DNA from: Millisia brevis NBRC 105863
GTDB taxonomy: Bacteria; Actinomycetota; Actinomycetes; Mycobacteriales; Mycobacteriaceae
DNA length: 64,000 nucleotides
Direction of reading: 5' to 3'
Assembly (NCBI RefSeq): GCF_001552615.1
Contig: NZ_BCRN01000018.1
Span: 1 to 64,000, forward strand
The translations under genes and the position numbers were made by a program. Each line of letters begins with the position of its first letter. Position 1 is the stretch's first letter. This document shows positions 16,411 through 24,564 of this stretch, one piece after another. The notes beneath the pieces are model-generated. The model saw only the letters and a program-made list of their open reading frames with translations, did no database searches and had not been told where the DNA came from.

Positions 16411-17310
16411 TCAGCGCAGGGTGACCTGGCGGCTGCGCAGGCCGTCGCGGGCCCGTCGCTCCGCCGCGGTCAGATCCTCGTCGGACCGGGCCAGCGCGGC
16501 CGCGAAACGCTGTTCGAGCTCCTCGAGCGGTGCGGCCCACTCGTCGGCGTGCCGCTCGGGGTCGAGATCGAAGACCGGCACCAGCAGCCCGTGGGTGCGG
16601 AACGAGCCCGCGAAGCGGGAACCCTCACCCAGGTGCAGCTCGCCGGACGCCGAGAGCCGCGCGAGGGTCGACATCAGGGCTTCCTCGTCCTCGGTGCGCA
16701 CCCAACGCAGATGGGCCTTGTCCCCGGCGTCGACCCACCAGGGCGCGCCCGGCACATCCGCGGCGATCCGCGCCGACGGCATGACGGCGACGTTGGCCTG
16801 CGAGATCGTCGATGCCACAGACGGATCGGGATCGGAGCCCTCCGGTACCCACCAGTTGAAGTCCTGATGGACGGTCACCTCGAGCGACCCGTCGGCGTCG
16901 ATCAGATCGGTCAGATCGGGGGTGTCGTCGTCCGGCTCCGCCCGATTGAGCGAGTCGCCGGTCGAGGCGTCGAGCACCCAGCGGATCGACTCCGCGAAAT
17001 CCGCTGCCAGATCCGGGGACTCGCCGGCCACCTGGGCGCCGATGTAGCCGATGTTGTCGGTGCGGACCAGTGCGGCGATCGCACCGGGCAATACGGTGGC
17101 CAACTGCACCGGGCGGGAATTCTTGCGCAACGGCAGTTCCGCGACGGCGGACGGAACGAATTCGCGCAGCGCAACCAGGTCCGCCTCGAACGCCAGGTCG
17201 GCAAACGGCCGGACCGGGATCTGTGCCGCGGCGGCGCGTTCGGCGGCGCGTTTCGCCAGCAACTCGGCGCGGGCGGCGTTCTTGGGTTTGGGAGCCTTCT
17301 TGCGTGCCAT
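16411..17310 (-). CDS. DUF5926 family protein
   Basis: 299 residues from ATG 17310. The N-terminus is very basic and Ala/Lys-rich (MARKKAPKPKNAARAELLAKR), then FADLAFEADLVALREFVPSA, a block conserved in the DUF5926 family of actinobacteria. No signal peptide, membrane helix or catalytic motif is seen; the body is mixed alpha/beta with several Trp (FNWWVPEG, GAPWWVDAGDKAHLRW). Function unknown. It is convergent with ferritin and lies 10 bases downstream of the glpQ1 stop on the same strand... in genome order just after it, so it may be the last gene of the rhodanese-DUF4328-glpQ1 transcript. Confidence 0.82.
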   Translation of the reverse strand: MARKKAPKPKNAARAELLAKRAAERAAAAQIPVRPFADLAFEADLVALREFVPSAVAELPLRKNSRPVQLATVLPGAIAALVRTDNIGYIGAQVAGESPDLAADFAESIRWVLDASTGDSLNRAEPDDDTPDLTDLIDADGSLEVTVHQDFNWWVPEGSDPDPSVASTISQANVAVMPSARIAADVPGAPWWVDAGDKAHLRWVRTEDEEALMSTLARLSASGELHLGEGSRFAGSFRTHGLLVPVFDLDPERHADEWAAPLEELEQRFAAALARSDEDLTAAERRARDGLRSRQVTLR

Positions 17311-17320
17311 GCGGGGCAAT

Positions 17321-18094
17321 CTAGCGACCGAGCCACCCCGCGGTGCGACCGGGATGGTTGGTCGCCAGGAAATCGACGCCGACATCGCGGCAGAATTCGA
17401 CGTCCTCGAGCGAGTCGACCGTCCAGCAGTAGGTCGCCCGTCCGGACGCCGCCGCCCGATCGACCGCATCGGGACGTTCCCGCAGCGTGCGGATCGACGG
17501 ACCCACCGCGGTCGCGCCGACCGCGGTGGCGGCCGAGCCACCCATGTAGAGCGAGCTGTTCCCCAGCAGGACGGTCGGCAACAGCGGCGCCGACCGCCGG
17601 ACCCGCCAGATCGCCGAGGGTGCGAAGGACATGACCACCGCGCGCGCGAAGGTCGGCGACGGGGGGCGGGCGAGGCCGTAGCGCTGCAATTCCGCCAGTA
17701 CCTTGCTCTCGATCATCCCGCCGTAGCGGACCGGATGCTTGGTCTCGATGAACAGCTTGACCGGCTTCGACCGCCAGTCGAGGGCCAGTTCGATCAGGTC
17801 GGCGAGCCGCGCGATCGGTTCCGGCTCCGCCAGATCCTTGCCCCGCGCGTAGTCGTACTGGCGCAGGCCCTCGAGGGTCATCTCGCTGACCACCCCGACG
17901 CCGGTGGAGGTGCGGTCGATGCGGCGATCGTGGACGCAGACGACCTCGCCGTCACGGGTCAGGCGCACATCGCATTCGATACCGTCGGCGCCCTCGCGCA
18001 GCGCTCCGTCGTAGGCGGCGAGGGTGTTCTCGGGGTAGCTGGCCGATGCGCCGCGGTGGGCGATGATCAGCGGACGGCCCAGTTCGGTGGTCAT
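17321..18094 (-). CDS. glpQ1: Glycerophosphodiester phosphodiesterase
   Basis: 257 residues. GDPD TIM-barrel: catalytic HRG in LIIAHRGASASYPENTLAA (His about 13), metal ligands in GIECDVRLTRDGEVVCVHD, and the ETKHP and closing NHPGRTAG strands. Hydrolyses glycerophosphodiesters (deacylated phospholipids) to glycerol-3-phosphate and alcohol. No signal peptide, so cytosolic. ATG 18094 overlaps the DUF4328 stop (ATGA). Syntenic with Rv3842c downstream of bfrB. Confidence 0.92.
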   Translation of the reverse strand: MTTELGRPLIIAHRGASASYPENTLAAYDGALREGADGIECDVRLTRDGEVVCVHDRRIDRTSTGVGVVSEMTLEGLRQYDYARGKDLAEPEPIARLADLIELALDWRSKPVKLFIETKHPVRYGGMIESKVLAELQRYGLARPPSPTFARAVVMSFAPSAIWRVRRSAPLLPTVLLGNSSLYMGGSAATAVGATAVGPSIRTLRERPDAVDRAAASGRATYCWTVDSLEDVEFCRDVGVDFLATNHPGRTAGWLGR

Positions 18095-19185
18095 ATGCGT
18101 TCGGTTCCCACTGGGCTCGGAGCAGAGGCGGGCACGTCGGAGTCCGATGTGCTGCTGTCCGATGCGTCCGGGTGCGGCGCGTCGACACCGCGGATGGGGG
18201 CGATCGCGCCCGGTGTGGCCTTGTCGACCATGGCGTCCCCCTCGACAGAGATCACCCAACGCCGCAGGCGGCGCGGTCCACCTTCGATCGCCTCGTCCCG
18301 GATGCGACGGAAGACGACCGCGGTGGCGACGGCCACCGCCGCGGCAACCAGATCGGTTACCGCGCTGAACAATACCGCGTTGGCGGCGGCCTGCAACCCG
18401 TCGACGCGACGCAGTGCGAGCTGCCCGAGGAACATCGCCCAACCGAGCACCCACAGCGCCCACCACCAGCGGATCGCCGAGGTGAATCGGTGGGCCGTCG
18501 GGATCGCTCCGGCCCGGTCGATCTCGGTGAGGAAGACGCCGGGATAGACCCAGTTGACGACCGGCACCAGGCAGCCGAGAGCCAGGGCCCGGGCGGAGCG
18601 GGGATCGCTGCGCCCGACGACGTCGAAGACCGCCGCGCGATCGACGATCAGCCGGCAGACCGCCGCCGCAGCGGAGACCGCGGCCAGCACGATGGCGGCC
18701 GGGGACGCCAGCCAGACCAGGGCGTCGGAGACGAACCCCACCCAGAGCGGGATCAGGTGGGTGCGGTTGTAGGCGAGCAGCAGGTACCGGATCAGCTCCG
18801 CTGCGGCGGCCGCCGCGTAGAGCACCGCCGTCGCGAGCAGCAGGCCGGGCGCCCGGTAGGCCCACCGCTCGATCATCGACGGCCGATCGTCGCGCTCGTC
18901 GGCGTCCTCGGTCGACTGCCACAGCCCCCACCCGGGATTGCCCGGGTAGGTGGGAGTCGGAGACACCGCGGCGGTCTGCCGGGTGCCGGTCGACAGGGCG
19001 ACCGAGGAATTCGGTGGCGGGGTGGCGACCCAGCGCACCCGCCCGGGAGCCGGCATCCGCTGCGGCACCGGCGCGGTGGCGAACGGTGCGCTCAGCCTGC
19101 CACCGCACCGCGGGCAGATCGCCGCCGGCGCCGCACCCACCGCCCAGACCGCCCGGCAGTGGGAGCAGACCTGATGGTGCGGCAT
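18091..19185 (-). CDS. Zinc-ribbon DUF4328 membrane protein
   Basis: 364 residues. An N-terminal zinc ribbon (CSHCRAVW, then CPRCGGRL; residues about 7-28) precedes a Pro/Thr-rich linker and about six membrane helices from residue ~110 to 310 (LLLATAVLYAAAAAAEL; VWLASPAAIVLAAVSAAAAV; WWWALWVLGWAMFLGQL; VTDLVAAAVAVATAVVF). The core with GCLVPVVNWVYPGVFLTEI matches DUF4328. The C-terminal 40 residues are Ser/Asp-rich. Positional counterpart of Rv3843c. Function unknown. It starts one base after the rhodanese stop and overlaps glpQ1, so all three form one transcript. Confidence 0.82.
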   Translation of the reverse strand: MPHHQVCSHCRAVWAVGAAPAAICPRCGGRLSAPFATAPVPQRMPAPGRVRWVATPPPNSSVALSTGTRQTAAVSPTPTYPGNPGWGLWQSTEDADERDDRPSMIERWAYRAPGLLLATAVLYAAAAAAELIRYLLLAYNRTHLIPLWVGFVSDALVWLASPAAIVLAAVSAAAAVCRLIVDRAAVFDVVGRSDPRSARALALGCLVPVVNWVYPGVFLTEIDRAGAIPTAHRFTSAIRWWWALWVLGWAMFLGQLALRRVDGLQAAANAVLFSAVTDLVAAAVAVATAVVFRRIRDEAIEGGPRRLRRWVISVEGDAMVDKATPGAIAPIRGVDAPHPDASDSSTSDSDVPASAPSPVGTERI

Positions 19186-19186
19186 G

Positions 19187-19528
19187 TCAGAAGATCGAAC
19201 CCGCGTCGCCGGAGTCGGTCACGACCGGCCGTCCCGCCACCTGCCACCCGACCATGCCGTCGACGACGACCATCGGCTCGTATCCCACCTGCTCGAGGTA
19301 GGCGGCGACGCGCGCCGAGCGCCCACCCTGGCGGCAGACGACGTAGAGGTCGGCGTCCGGGTCGATCTCCTCGAAGCGGGTCGGGATATCGGTCATCGGA
19401 ATATGCTGCGCGCCCGGGGCATGCCCCAGCGCCCACTCGTCGTCCTCCCGGACATCGAGCAGCACCGTGCTCTCGACCGCCGTGGGGTCGGGGACCTCGG
19501 CGGCCGTGATGGCGCTTGGTTCGGTCAC
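19187..19528 (-). CDS. Rhodanese-like sulfurtransferase domain protein
   Basis: 113 residues, a single rhodanese domain. CH2A-like block VLLDVREDDEWALGHAPGAQHIP and the active-site loop VVCRQGGRSARVA (Cys 65, CRQGGRS) are intact, so persulfide transfer is feasible. GTG 19528 gives the expected compact domain; an upstream extension in the same frame is low-complexity. First gene of the rhodanese-DUF4328-glpQ1 operon, with an inverted repeat 11 bases upstream. Partner and substrate unknown. Confidence 0.87.
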   Translation of the reverse strand: MTEPSAITAAEVPDPTAVESTVLLDVREDDEWALGHAPGAQHIPMTDIPTRFEEIDPDADLYVVCRQGGRSARVAAYLEQVGYEPMVVVDGMVGWQVAGRPVVTDSGDAGSIF

Positions 19529-19538
19529 CTCGCGATCC

Positions 19539-19563
19539 TGACACGTTCGGCGGCCACGTGTCA
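19539..19563. promoter_or_regulatory. Inverted repeat upstream of the rhodanese operon
   Basis: Arms TGACACG (19539-19545) and CGTGTCA (19557-19563) are perfect inverted copies with an 11-bp spacer, just ahead of the operon's first codon. This is a plausible operator. The regulator is unknown, though the winged-helix gene at 19794 is the nearest candidate. Confidence 0.45.
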
Positions 19564-19637
19564 CACCATGTCGGCTCTTCGATGTCCCGGCGACATCCCG
19601 CGAGCCCCCCGCCGTCGGCCGCGGCGACTCGGCCGAC

Positions 19638-19659
19638 CGAGAGGTGTTCGAGAGGTGTT
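19638..19659. repeat. Two tandem copies of an 11-bp repeat before the MarR-like gene
   Basis: CGAGAGGTGTT occurs twice without a gap (19638-19648, 19649-19659). At about one helical turn per copy this could be a two-site operator for the divergent genes, or simple slippage. Confidence 0.5.
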
Positions 19660-19793
19660 TCGGTGTCGTTCGATCGATCGACGTGGCCGGCCCGCTCACC
19701 GGGAAGGGCCCGATGAGGATGCGGGGAAACCAGGACTCGGTATGGTTTGCGGGTGACCCGCCGAGGTCTCGGTCGAAGGAAAGGTGCCCCGTC

Positions 19794-20462
19794 GTGAGTG
19801 CAGTTCGTCGGTGGCCGCCCGAACGGGGAGGTCACGCGCTCATGTTGATGAGCATGTTGATGCGGGAAGCCACGGCCGAGTTGGACGAGGAACGCTGGGA
19901 TGGCCTGGCCGCGGACGATCTTCGGGTGATCGAGGCGACCACCACCGAGGGTGTCACCGTCGCCGAGGTCTCCCGCCGGGTCGGCATCCCCGAGGACGAG
20001 GGCCGCGCCGCCGTGGAGCGCCTGGTGGCCAGCGGCCACCTCGAGATGACCGACCACCCCTCCGATCGCGGCCGGAGGGTGCTGCACCGCACCCGGTCGG
20101 GCCAGCACGTGATGGCCCGGGCCGATCTGCGCATCCGGCAGATCGAGGCGCGGTGGGCCCAGACCGTCGGTGCGGGTGGCTATCGCCAGTTCCGCACGGC
20201 GCTCGAGCAGTTGGCGGTCGACCACGCCGGGATCGTCGCGAGCGGCCCGGAGCGGTCGGCCACGACCTCTCGGGAACGATCGGACGTGTCGGCCCGCGAT
20301 CGGGGGGATTCCTCCGGTCGATCCGACGCCGCTCGCCGCGAAGGGGTGGGCAGAGCCGATAGCGGGACCCGGGACCGGCCGTTGGCATCGACGCGGGAGC
20401 GGTCCGCCGTACCGCGGCAGGCCGGCGTCCGGTCAGGCGATCAGACCCGCTCCCGCACCTAG
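19794..20462 (+). CDS. MarR-like winged-helix regulator with basic disordered tail
   Basis: 222 residues from GTG 19794, preceded by GAAGGAAAGG at suitable spacing. Residues about 15-125 look like a winged helix: LRVIEATTTEGVTVAEVSRRVGI, a recognition helix GRAAVERLVASGHL and a wing-like DHPSDRGRRVLHRT. The first helix is Met-rich (LMLMSMLMREA). The last ~80 residues are Arg/Ser/Asp-rich and probably disordered, unusual for MarR proteins. Its 3' end overlaps the convergent MocR gene by 30 bases. Target unknown. Confidence 0.65.
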   Translation: MSAVRRWPPERGGHALMLMSMLMREATAELDEERWDGLAADDLRVIEATTTEGVTVAEVSRRVGIPEDEGRAAVERLVASGHLEMTDHPSDRGRRVLHRTRSGQHVMARADLRIRQIEARWAQTVGAGGYRQFRTALEQLAVDHAGIVASGPERSATTSRERSDVSARDRGDSSGRSDAARREGVGRADSGTRDRPLASTRERSAVPRQAGVRSGDQTRSRT

Positions 20463-21938
20463 CGTCGCCGGCGGTACCCAGCCGCGATCGAGCACCTCGC
20501 GATAGCCGGCCGCGACGCGGGCGACCACCGCGTCGAGGGTGTCGGCGCGACCGCCGTAGGTCAGCCGCACGTGGTGGGCCAGTCCACCGCCGACACCGAA
20601 TTGATGGCCGGCGACGATCAGCACCCCGCGCGCCTGCGCCGCGGCCACCACCAGCGGCGCGATCGGTTCCGGCAGCCGGCACCACAGCGACAGCCCACCG
20701 GGCGGCACCGTCCGGCGCCACTGCGGCAGGTGTTCGCCGACGGCAGCGACCAGCCGATCGCGCGCCGACCGATACGAGCGGCGACGGTCGGGCAGGATCG
20801 TGTCGATCTCGCCGAGCAGGTGGGTCGCGATCAGCTGGTCGAGCAGCGAAGCGGACAGGAAGAGCGTCGACATCGACCGGGCCAGCCGATCGATCTCCGA
20901 CCGTGGAGCGCGGATCCACCCGACGCGCAGCCCACCCCAGAAGGTCTTGCTGGTGCTGCCGACGGTCACCGTGTGCGGGTCGAACCGCGCGAACGGCGGT
21001 GGCTGGTCGATGTCGTCGAGGACCAGTTCGGCCATCGTCTCGTCGATGACCGCCGGTACCCGAGCCGCCCGCAGGACCTCGGCGACCGCCCGGCGGTCGT
21101 CGGCGCCCAGCAGCGCCCCGGTCGGGTTCTGAAAGTCCGGCATCAGCAGCGCGAACGCCGGCGCGCTGCGACGCACGGTGGCGGCGAGTTCCTCGACATC
21201 CCAGCGGCCCGCGCCCAGCCCCAGGGCGATCGGGCGGGCCCCCGAGGCGGTGACTGCCGCCATCGAGTTCGGATAACCGGGGGATTCGACGACCACCCGA
21301 TCGCCGGGGTCGAGGTAGGTGCGGGCGACGACGTTGATCGCGGCCAGGGCGCCCGGCGTCACCAGGATGTTCTCGGCGTCGGTCGGTAGGCCGCGGGCCC
21401 GGTAGCGATCGGCGATCGCCGATCGCAGTTCCGGCAGGCCGAGCGGGTGGTAGCCGATCCCGCGCAGGTGCCCGGGCAGCGAGCGGGTGGCCGCCTCGAG
21501 GGCCGCGGCAAATCCCGGCGGCGCATCCGATGCGGCGCAGGTCAGATCGCCCGGGGTCGGCGCGCCGGCGCTGCCGCCGACCGAGGGTTCGGTCGGCACC
21601 AGTGGTCCGCTCGGCTCGGGGCGCCGGCCGGGCAGCTTGAGCACGGTGCCGGACCCGCGGCGCGAGATCGCCCAATCATCTGCCACCAGAACGGCATAGG
21701 CGCGCGTGACGGTGGTTCGGCTGACATCGAGCACCTCGGTGAGCGACCGTTCGCTGGGTAGGGTCGCCCCGGTGGGGATCCGCCCGTCGACCACCGCCGA
21801 TCGGATCGCCTCGGCCAGCCGCCGATAGGCCGGCAGCCGCTCGCCCGGATCGCCCTGCTCGGCGCCCGCGCCGGCGCCGTCGCGGAGGGGGCCGCCGATC
21901 TCACGGACGAGTCGGGAGGCGGGAATGCGGGCAACCAT
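20433..21938 (-). CDS. MocR/PdxR-type GntR-aminotransferase fusion regulator
   Basis: 501 residues. N-terminal GntR winged helix (RRLAEAIRSAVVDGRIPTGATL, PSERSLTEVLDVSRTTVTRAYAVL; about residues 35-105) fused to a class I aminotransferase fold (about 150-490) with the PLP-lysine motif STSKTFWGGLRVGW. MocR proteins sense PLP or PLP-adducts and control vitamin B6, GABA or amino-acid genes. It is divergent from the YczE-like gene with a large palindrome between them, the classic layout for a local regulator and target. ATG 21938 lies 16 bases from the palindrome. The effector is not predictable. Confidence 0.9.
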   Translation of the reverse strand: MVARIPASRLVREIGGPLRDGAGAGAEQGDPGERLPAYRRLAEAIRSAVVDGRIPTGATLPSERSLTEVLDVSRTTVTRAYAVLVADDWAISRRGSGTVLKLPGRRPEPSGPLVPTEPSVGGSAGAPTPGDLTCAASDAPPGFAAALEAATRSLPGHLRGIGYHPLGLPELRSAIADRYRARGLPTDAENILVTPGALAAINVVARTYLDPGDRVVVESPGYPNSMAAVTASGARPIALGLGAGRWDVEELAATVRRSAPAFALLMPDFQNPTGALLGADDRRAVAEVLRAARVPAVIDETMAELVLDDIDQPPPFARFDPHTVTVGSTSKTFWGGLRVGWIRAPRSEIDRLARSMSTLFLSASLLDQLIATHLLGEIDTILPDRRRSYRSARDRLVAAVGEHLPQWRRTVPPGGLSLWCRLPEPIAPLVVAAAQARGVLIVAGHQFGVGGGLAHHVRLTYGGRADTLDAVVARVAAGYREVLDRGWVPPATLGAGAGLIA

Positions 21939-21953
21939 GTGGCCATGTTGTCA

Positions 21954-21982
21954 CAAGTGGCTATTGAATCAATATCCACTTG
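21954..21982. promoter_or_regulatory. 29-bp operator palindrome between MocR regulator and YczE-like gene
   Basis: Outer arms CAAGTGG (21954-21960) and CCACTTG (21976-21982) and inner arms TATTGA/TCAATA around a central A make a near-perfect odd-centred palindrome; only one symmetric position is mismatched. A TTGACA at 21984-21989 adjoins it. A dimeric MocR regulator binding here could control both divergent genes. Confidence 0.75.
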
Positions 21983-21999
21983 CTTGACAGGGTGTCCAC

Positions 22000-22800
22000 A
22001 TGAACATACGTCCTACCGGCGGCTCGACACCGCTGTTGCGGGTCGGTCCGGTGGCCCAGCTGCGTGCCGGCCGCCTACCGCGCCGATTGCTGCAGTTATT
22101 TGTCGGGCTGAGTCTCTACGGCCTGTCGATGGCGATGATGATTCGCGGAGCGCTCGGACTCAACCCGTGGGATGTCTTGCACCAGGGCGTAACCCGGCAT
22201 ATCCCGCTGAGCTTCGGCGCCGTGGTGGCGGTGGTCGGCGTGCTGGTGCTGCTCGCCTGGATCCCGCTGCGTCAGAAGCCGGGGCTCGGGACGTTCGCCA
22301 ATGTCGCGGTCCTCGCGATGGCGGTCGATGTCGGCCTGGCCACTATCGCTCCACCCGAGCATCTTTCGTCACGATCGGCGCTATTGGTGGCCGGGATCGT
22401 GCTCAACGGTATCGCCGGCGCGCTGTATATCGGCGCGCAGTTCGGTCCCGGCCCGCGAGACGGACTGATGACCGGTCTGGCGGAGCGAACGGGGGCATCG
22501 ATTCGGTTGGTGCGCACGGCAATAGAGATCTCCGTGCTCGGGGTGGGATTTCTGCTCGGCGGTACCGTCGGAATCGGTACAGTCGCCTACGCCGTGGGAA
22601 TCGGCCCGCTGACGCAATTCTTCCTGCGCTACACCGTCGTCGACATTCGACCGGCGTCGGATCGAGCCGCAGCCGTGGATGCGGCCGAACCACGCGGGCA
22701 CGTCGGTGTGCCCGCGGGTGCGGTGCGATCGGTGGAAATCAGCGCGGCACCTCGACCGCGGCGGCTTCGACTCGGCGGATCGCTCCGGTCGGACAGGTGA
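22000..22800 (+). CDS. YczE/YitT-like membrane protein
   Basis: 266 residues with five to six membrane helices (LLQLFVGLSLYGLSMAMM; GAVVAVVGVLVLLAWIP; TFANVAVLAMAVDVGLA; LLVAGIVLNGIAGALYIG; IEISVLGVGFLLGGTVG). LGLNPWDVLHQG and GPGPRDGLMTGL are YczE-family signatures. These proteins are often encoded opposite MocR or TetR regulators; a transport role for a small metabolite is assumed in the literature but not established. The last ~60 residues are a polar tail, and the final 62 bases of the gene are also the antisense end of msrA. Confidence 0.87.
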   Translation: MNIRPTGGSTPLLRVGPVAQLRAGRLPRRLLQLFVGLSLYGLSMAMMIRGALGLNPWDVLHQGVTRHIPLSFGAVVAVVGVLVLLAWIPLRQKPGLGTFANVAVLAMAVDVGLATIAPPEHLSSRSALLVAGIVLNGIAGALYIGAQFGPGPRDGLMTGLAERTGASIRLVRTAIEISVLGVGFLLGGTVGIGTVAYAVGIGPLTQFFLRYTVVDIRPASDRAAAVDAAEPRGHVGVPAGAVRSVEISAAPRPRRLRLGGSLRSDR

Positions 22801-23365
22801 CGCCGTTGAATCGCTGATTGCTGTAGGCGCCGGGATTCTTCACGAGATAGCGCTGGTGGTAATCCTCTGCGTGCCAGAAGCGTTCGAGGGGGGCGATCGT
22901 GGTGGTGATCATGCCGCGGTCGGCATCGTGCAGACGCTGCTGGTAGATGTTCATCGACTGGACCGCCACGGCGTGCTGGGCGGATCGGGTGGTGAGAATG
23001 ATTGAGCGATACTGTGATCCGATGTCATTGCCCTGCCGGTCACCCTGGGTGGGGTCGTGATTCTCCCAGAAGTAGGTCAGCAGGTCGGTCATCGAGATCC
23101 GTTGCGGCTCATAGGTGATAAGCACCGATTCGGCATGGCCGGTCGTATCGGAGCAGACGTCGCGGTAGGTCGGATCGCAGGCCGCGCCGCCTGCATAGCC
23201 TACCGCCGTATCGGTGACACCGTCCAAGGTACGAAAGAGCTCCTCGGCGCCCCAGAAACACCCCATGCCCACGACCAGCGAACCGAGACCGGCCGCGTGC
23301 CCATCGGGTGTCACCGGGAAGGTGATCGGTCGCCCTGCGGCGACGTGTGTGGCGGTTGGACCCAT
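22739..23365 (-). CDS. msrA: Peptide methionine-S-sulfoxide reductase MsrA
   Basis: 208 residues. The catalytic GCFWG is present (Cys 36, in VVGMGCFWGAEE), followed by YAGG, GHAESV, FWENHDPTQGDRQGNDIGSQYRS and the DYHQRYL block that together form the methionine sulfoxide pocket. A C-terminal Cys in GVTCPTG can serve as resolving cysteine. Reduces S-Met-sulfoxide in oxidatively damaged proteins, using thioredoxin. Proximity to sodA fits an oxidative-stress neighbourhood. Its 3' end overlaps the convergent YczE-like gene. Confidence 0.95.
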   Translation of the reverse strand: MGPTATHVAAGRPITFPVTPDGHAAGLGSLVVGMGCFWGAEELFRTLDGVTDTAVGYAGGAACDPTYRDVCSDTTGHAESVLITYEPQRISMTDLLTYFWENHDPTQGDRQGNDIGSQYRSIILTTRSAQHAVAVQSMNIYQQRLHDADRGMITTTIAPLERFWHAEDYHQRYLVKNPGAYSNQRFNGVTCPTGAIRRVEAAAVEVPR

Positions 23366-23719
23366 GGGCGAATGTTACGCGTGATGCGGACCGATCCGCT
23401 TGCGGCCCGCGCGGCGCCGCCGGCCAAATCTCCTGTACGCGAGATGGAAGATGACCTTTCTCACTCCCCGGGATCGGCGCCCGGAGATCGATCGGCGCCC
23501 GGAGATCGATGCCCGGAGATGGTCGTCCCGTACGGGAACCGGGAATGGTGCTCGTGGTCGAAATTGTTGCATCCGAGGTAGGAATGCTATTGGGTTGGTT
23601 GGCGGCGTCGCCTCGCGCGGACGGCGACGCCTCGGCTGACCGCGGACGGTTCGGATCACTCGTTACCCGGATCCGGCGTGCCCGACGACTGTGAGAACCG
23701 CTTGAAGGAAAGGAACCAC
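23366..23719. other. Intergenic region before sodA
   Basis: 354 bases without a convincing gene between the msrA start and sodA. It holds the tandem repeat at 23473-23520 and, nearer sodA, an AT-richer stretch around 23560-23600 that probably carries the sodA promoter. A 45-codon frame near 23443 has no family resemblance and runs through the repeats. Confidence 0.6.
23473..23520. repeat. 2.7 copies of an 18-bp tandem repeat
   Basis: Unit ATCGGCGCCCGGAGATCG at 23473-23490 and exactly repeated at 23491-23508, followed by a shortened copy to 23520 lacking four bases. Located in the msrA-sodA space. Likely slippage product; the GGCGCC core is itself palindromic. Confidence 0.9.
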
Positions 23720-24343
23720 GTGTCCGTATACACGCTGCCCGAGCTTGATTACGACTACAGCGCGCTCGAGCCGCACATTTCCGGCCAGATCAACGAGCTC
23801 CACCACAGCAAGCACCATGCGACCTACGTCGCCGGTGCCAACTCGGCCCTCGACAAGTTGGAAGAGGCGCGCGAGAAGGGTGACCAGAGCCTGATCTTCC
23901 TGAACGAGAAGAACCTGGCGTTCCACCTCGGTGGCCACGTCAACCACTCGATCTGGTGGAAGAATCTGTCCCCCAACGGTGGTGGCAACCCCGAGGGCGA
24001 GCTGGCCGCGGCGATCGACGACCAGTTCGGTAGCTTCGACAACTTCCGGGCGCAGTTCACCGCTGCCGCCAATGGCCTGCAGGGATCGGGCTGGGCGGTG
24101 CTCGGATACGACACCCTCGGCAAGAAGCTGCTGACCTTCCAGCTCTACGATCAGCAGGCGAATGTGCCGCTGACCATCATCCCGCTGCTGCAGGTCGACA
24201 TGTGGGAGCACGCCTTCTACCTGCAGTACAAGAACGTGAAGGCCGATTACGTGACCGCGTTCTGGAACGTCGTCAACTGGCCGGATGTCCAGGCGCGCTT
24301 CGAGCGGGCGACCGCGGCCGAGGGTCTGTACTTCCCCGCCTGA
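23720..24343 (+). CDS. sodA: Superoxide dismutase, Fe/Mn family (Mn-type residue)
   Basis: 207 residues. Converts superoxide to peroxide and oxygen. Metal ligands: His in [11 protein letters not shown] region, His in [10 protein letters not shown], and Asp/His in [14 protein letters not shown]. Start GTG 23720 follows GAAGGAAAGGA and gives the mycobacterial N-terminus [20 protein letters not shown]. The residue that is His145 in M. tuberculosis Fe-SodA is Gln here ([10 protein letters not shown]), the form found in Mn-dependent enzymes, so manganese use is likely. Counterpart of Rv3846. A strong terminator follows. Confidence 0.95.
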   Translation: MSVYTLPELDYDYSALEPHISGQINELHHSKHHATYVAGANSALDKLEEAREKGDQSLIFLNEKNLAFHLGGHVNHSIWWKNLSPNGGGNPEGELAAAIDDQFGSFDNFRAQFTAAANGLQGSGWAVLGYDTLGKKLLTFQLYDQQANVPLTIIPLLQVDMWEHAFYLQYKNVKADYVTAFWNVVNWPDVQARFERATAAEGLYFPA

Positions 24344-24374
24344 TCCCAGCCCGGGGTTCGATCGCGAACGACAT

Positions 24375-24413
24375 CGACACGGCCCGACCGCAGCCTGCGG
24401 TCGGGCCGTGTCG
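24375..24413 (+). terminator. Terminator after sodA
   Basis: Perfect 18-bp stem (24375-24392 with 24396-24413) with a three-base loop, 32 bases after the sodA stop. No U-tract, as usual in this lineage. Confidence 0.88.
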
Positions 24414-24442
24414 TGTCCGTGGGTCGCAGTCGGCGGCACCCG

Positions 24443-24476
24443 GTGCCGGCACTCGTGCGGTCTTGTGTGCCGGCAC
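24443..24476. promoter_or_regulatory. Twin GTGCCGGCAC palindromes
   Basis: The self-complementary decamer GTGCCGGCAC occurs at 24443-24452 and 24467-24476, 24 bases apart (a little over two helical turns), between sodA and the conserved hypothetical gene and ahead of a possible TATGGG -10. Candidate paired operator. Confidence 0.45.
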
Positions 24477-24564
24477 AGCTGTATGGGATCTGTTTTAACA
24501 GGCTCAGCGGCGTGCCCCGCCCGGGCGGATGTACGTCCGCCAGTTCGCGCTCGAGGAGGTCGGC

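Noticed and set aside
23443-23581. Small coding sequence upstream of sodA
   Set aside because: It runs through the 18-bp tandem repeats and lacks any conserved features.
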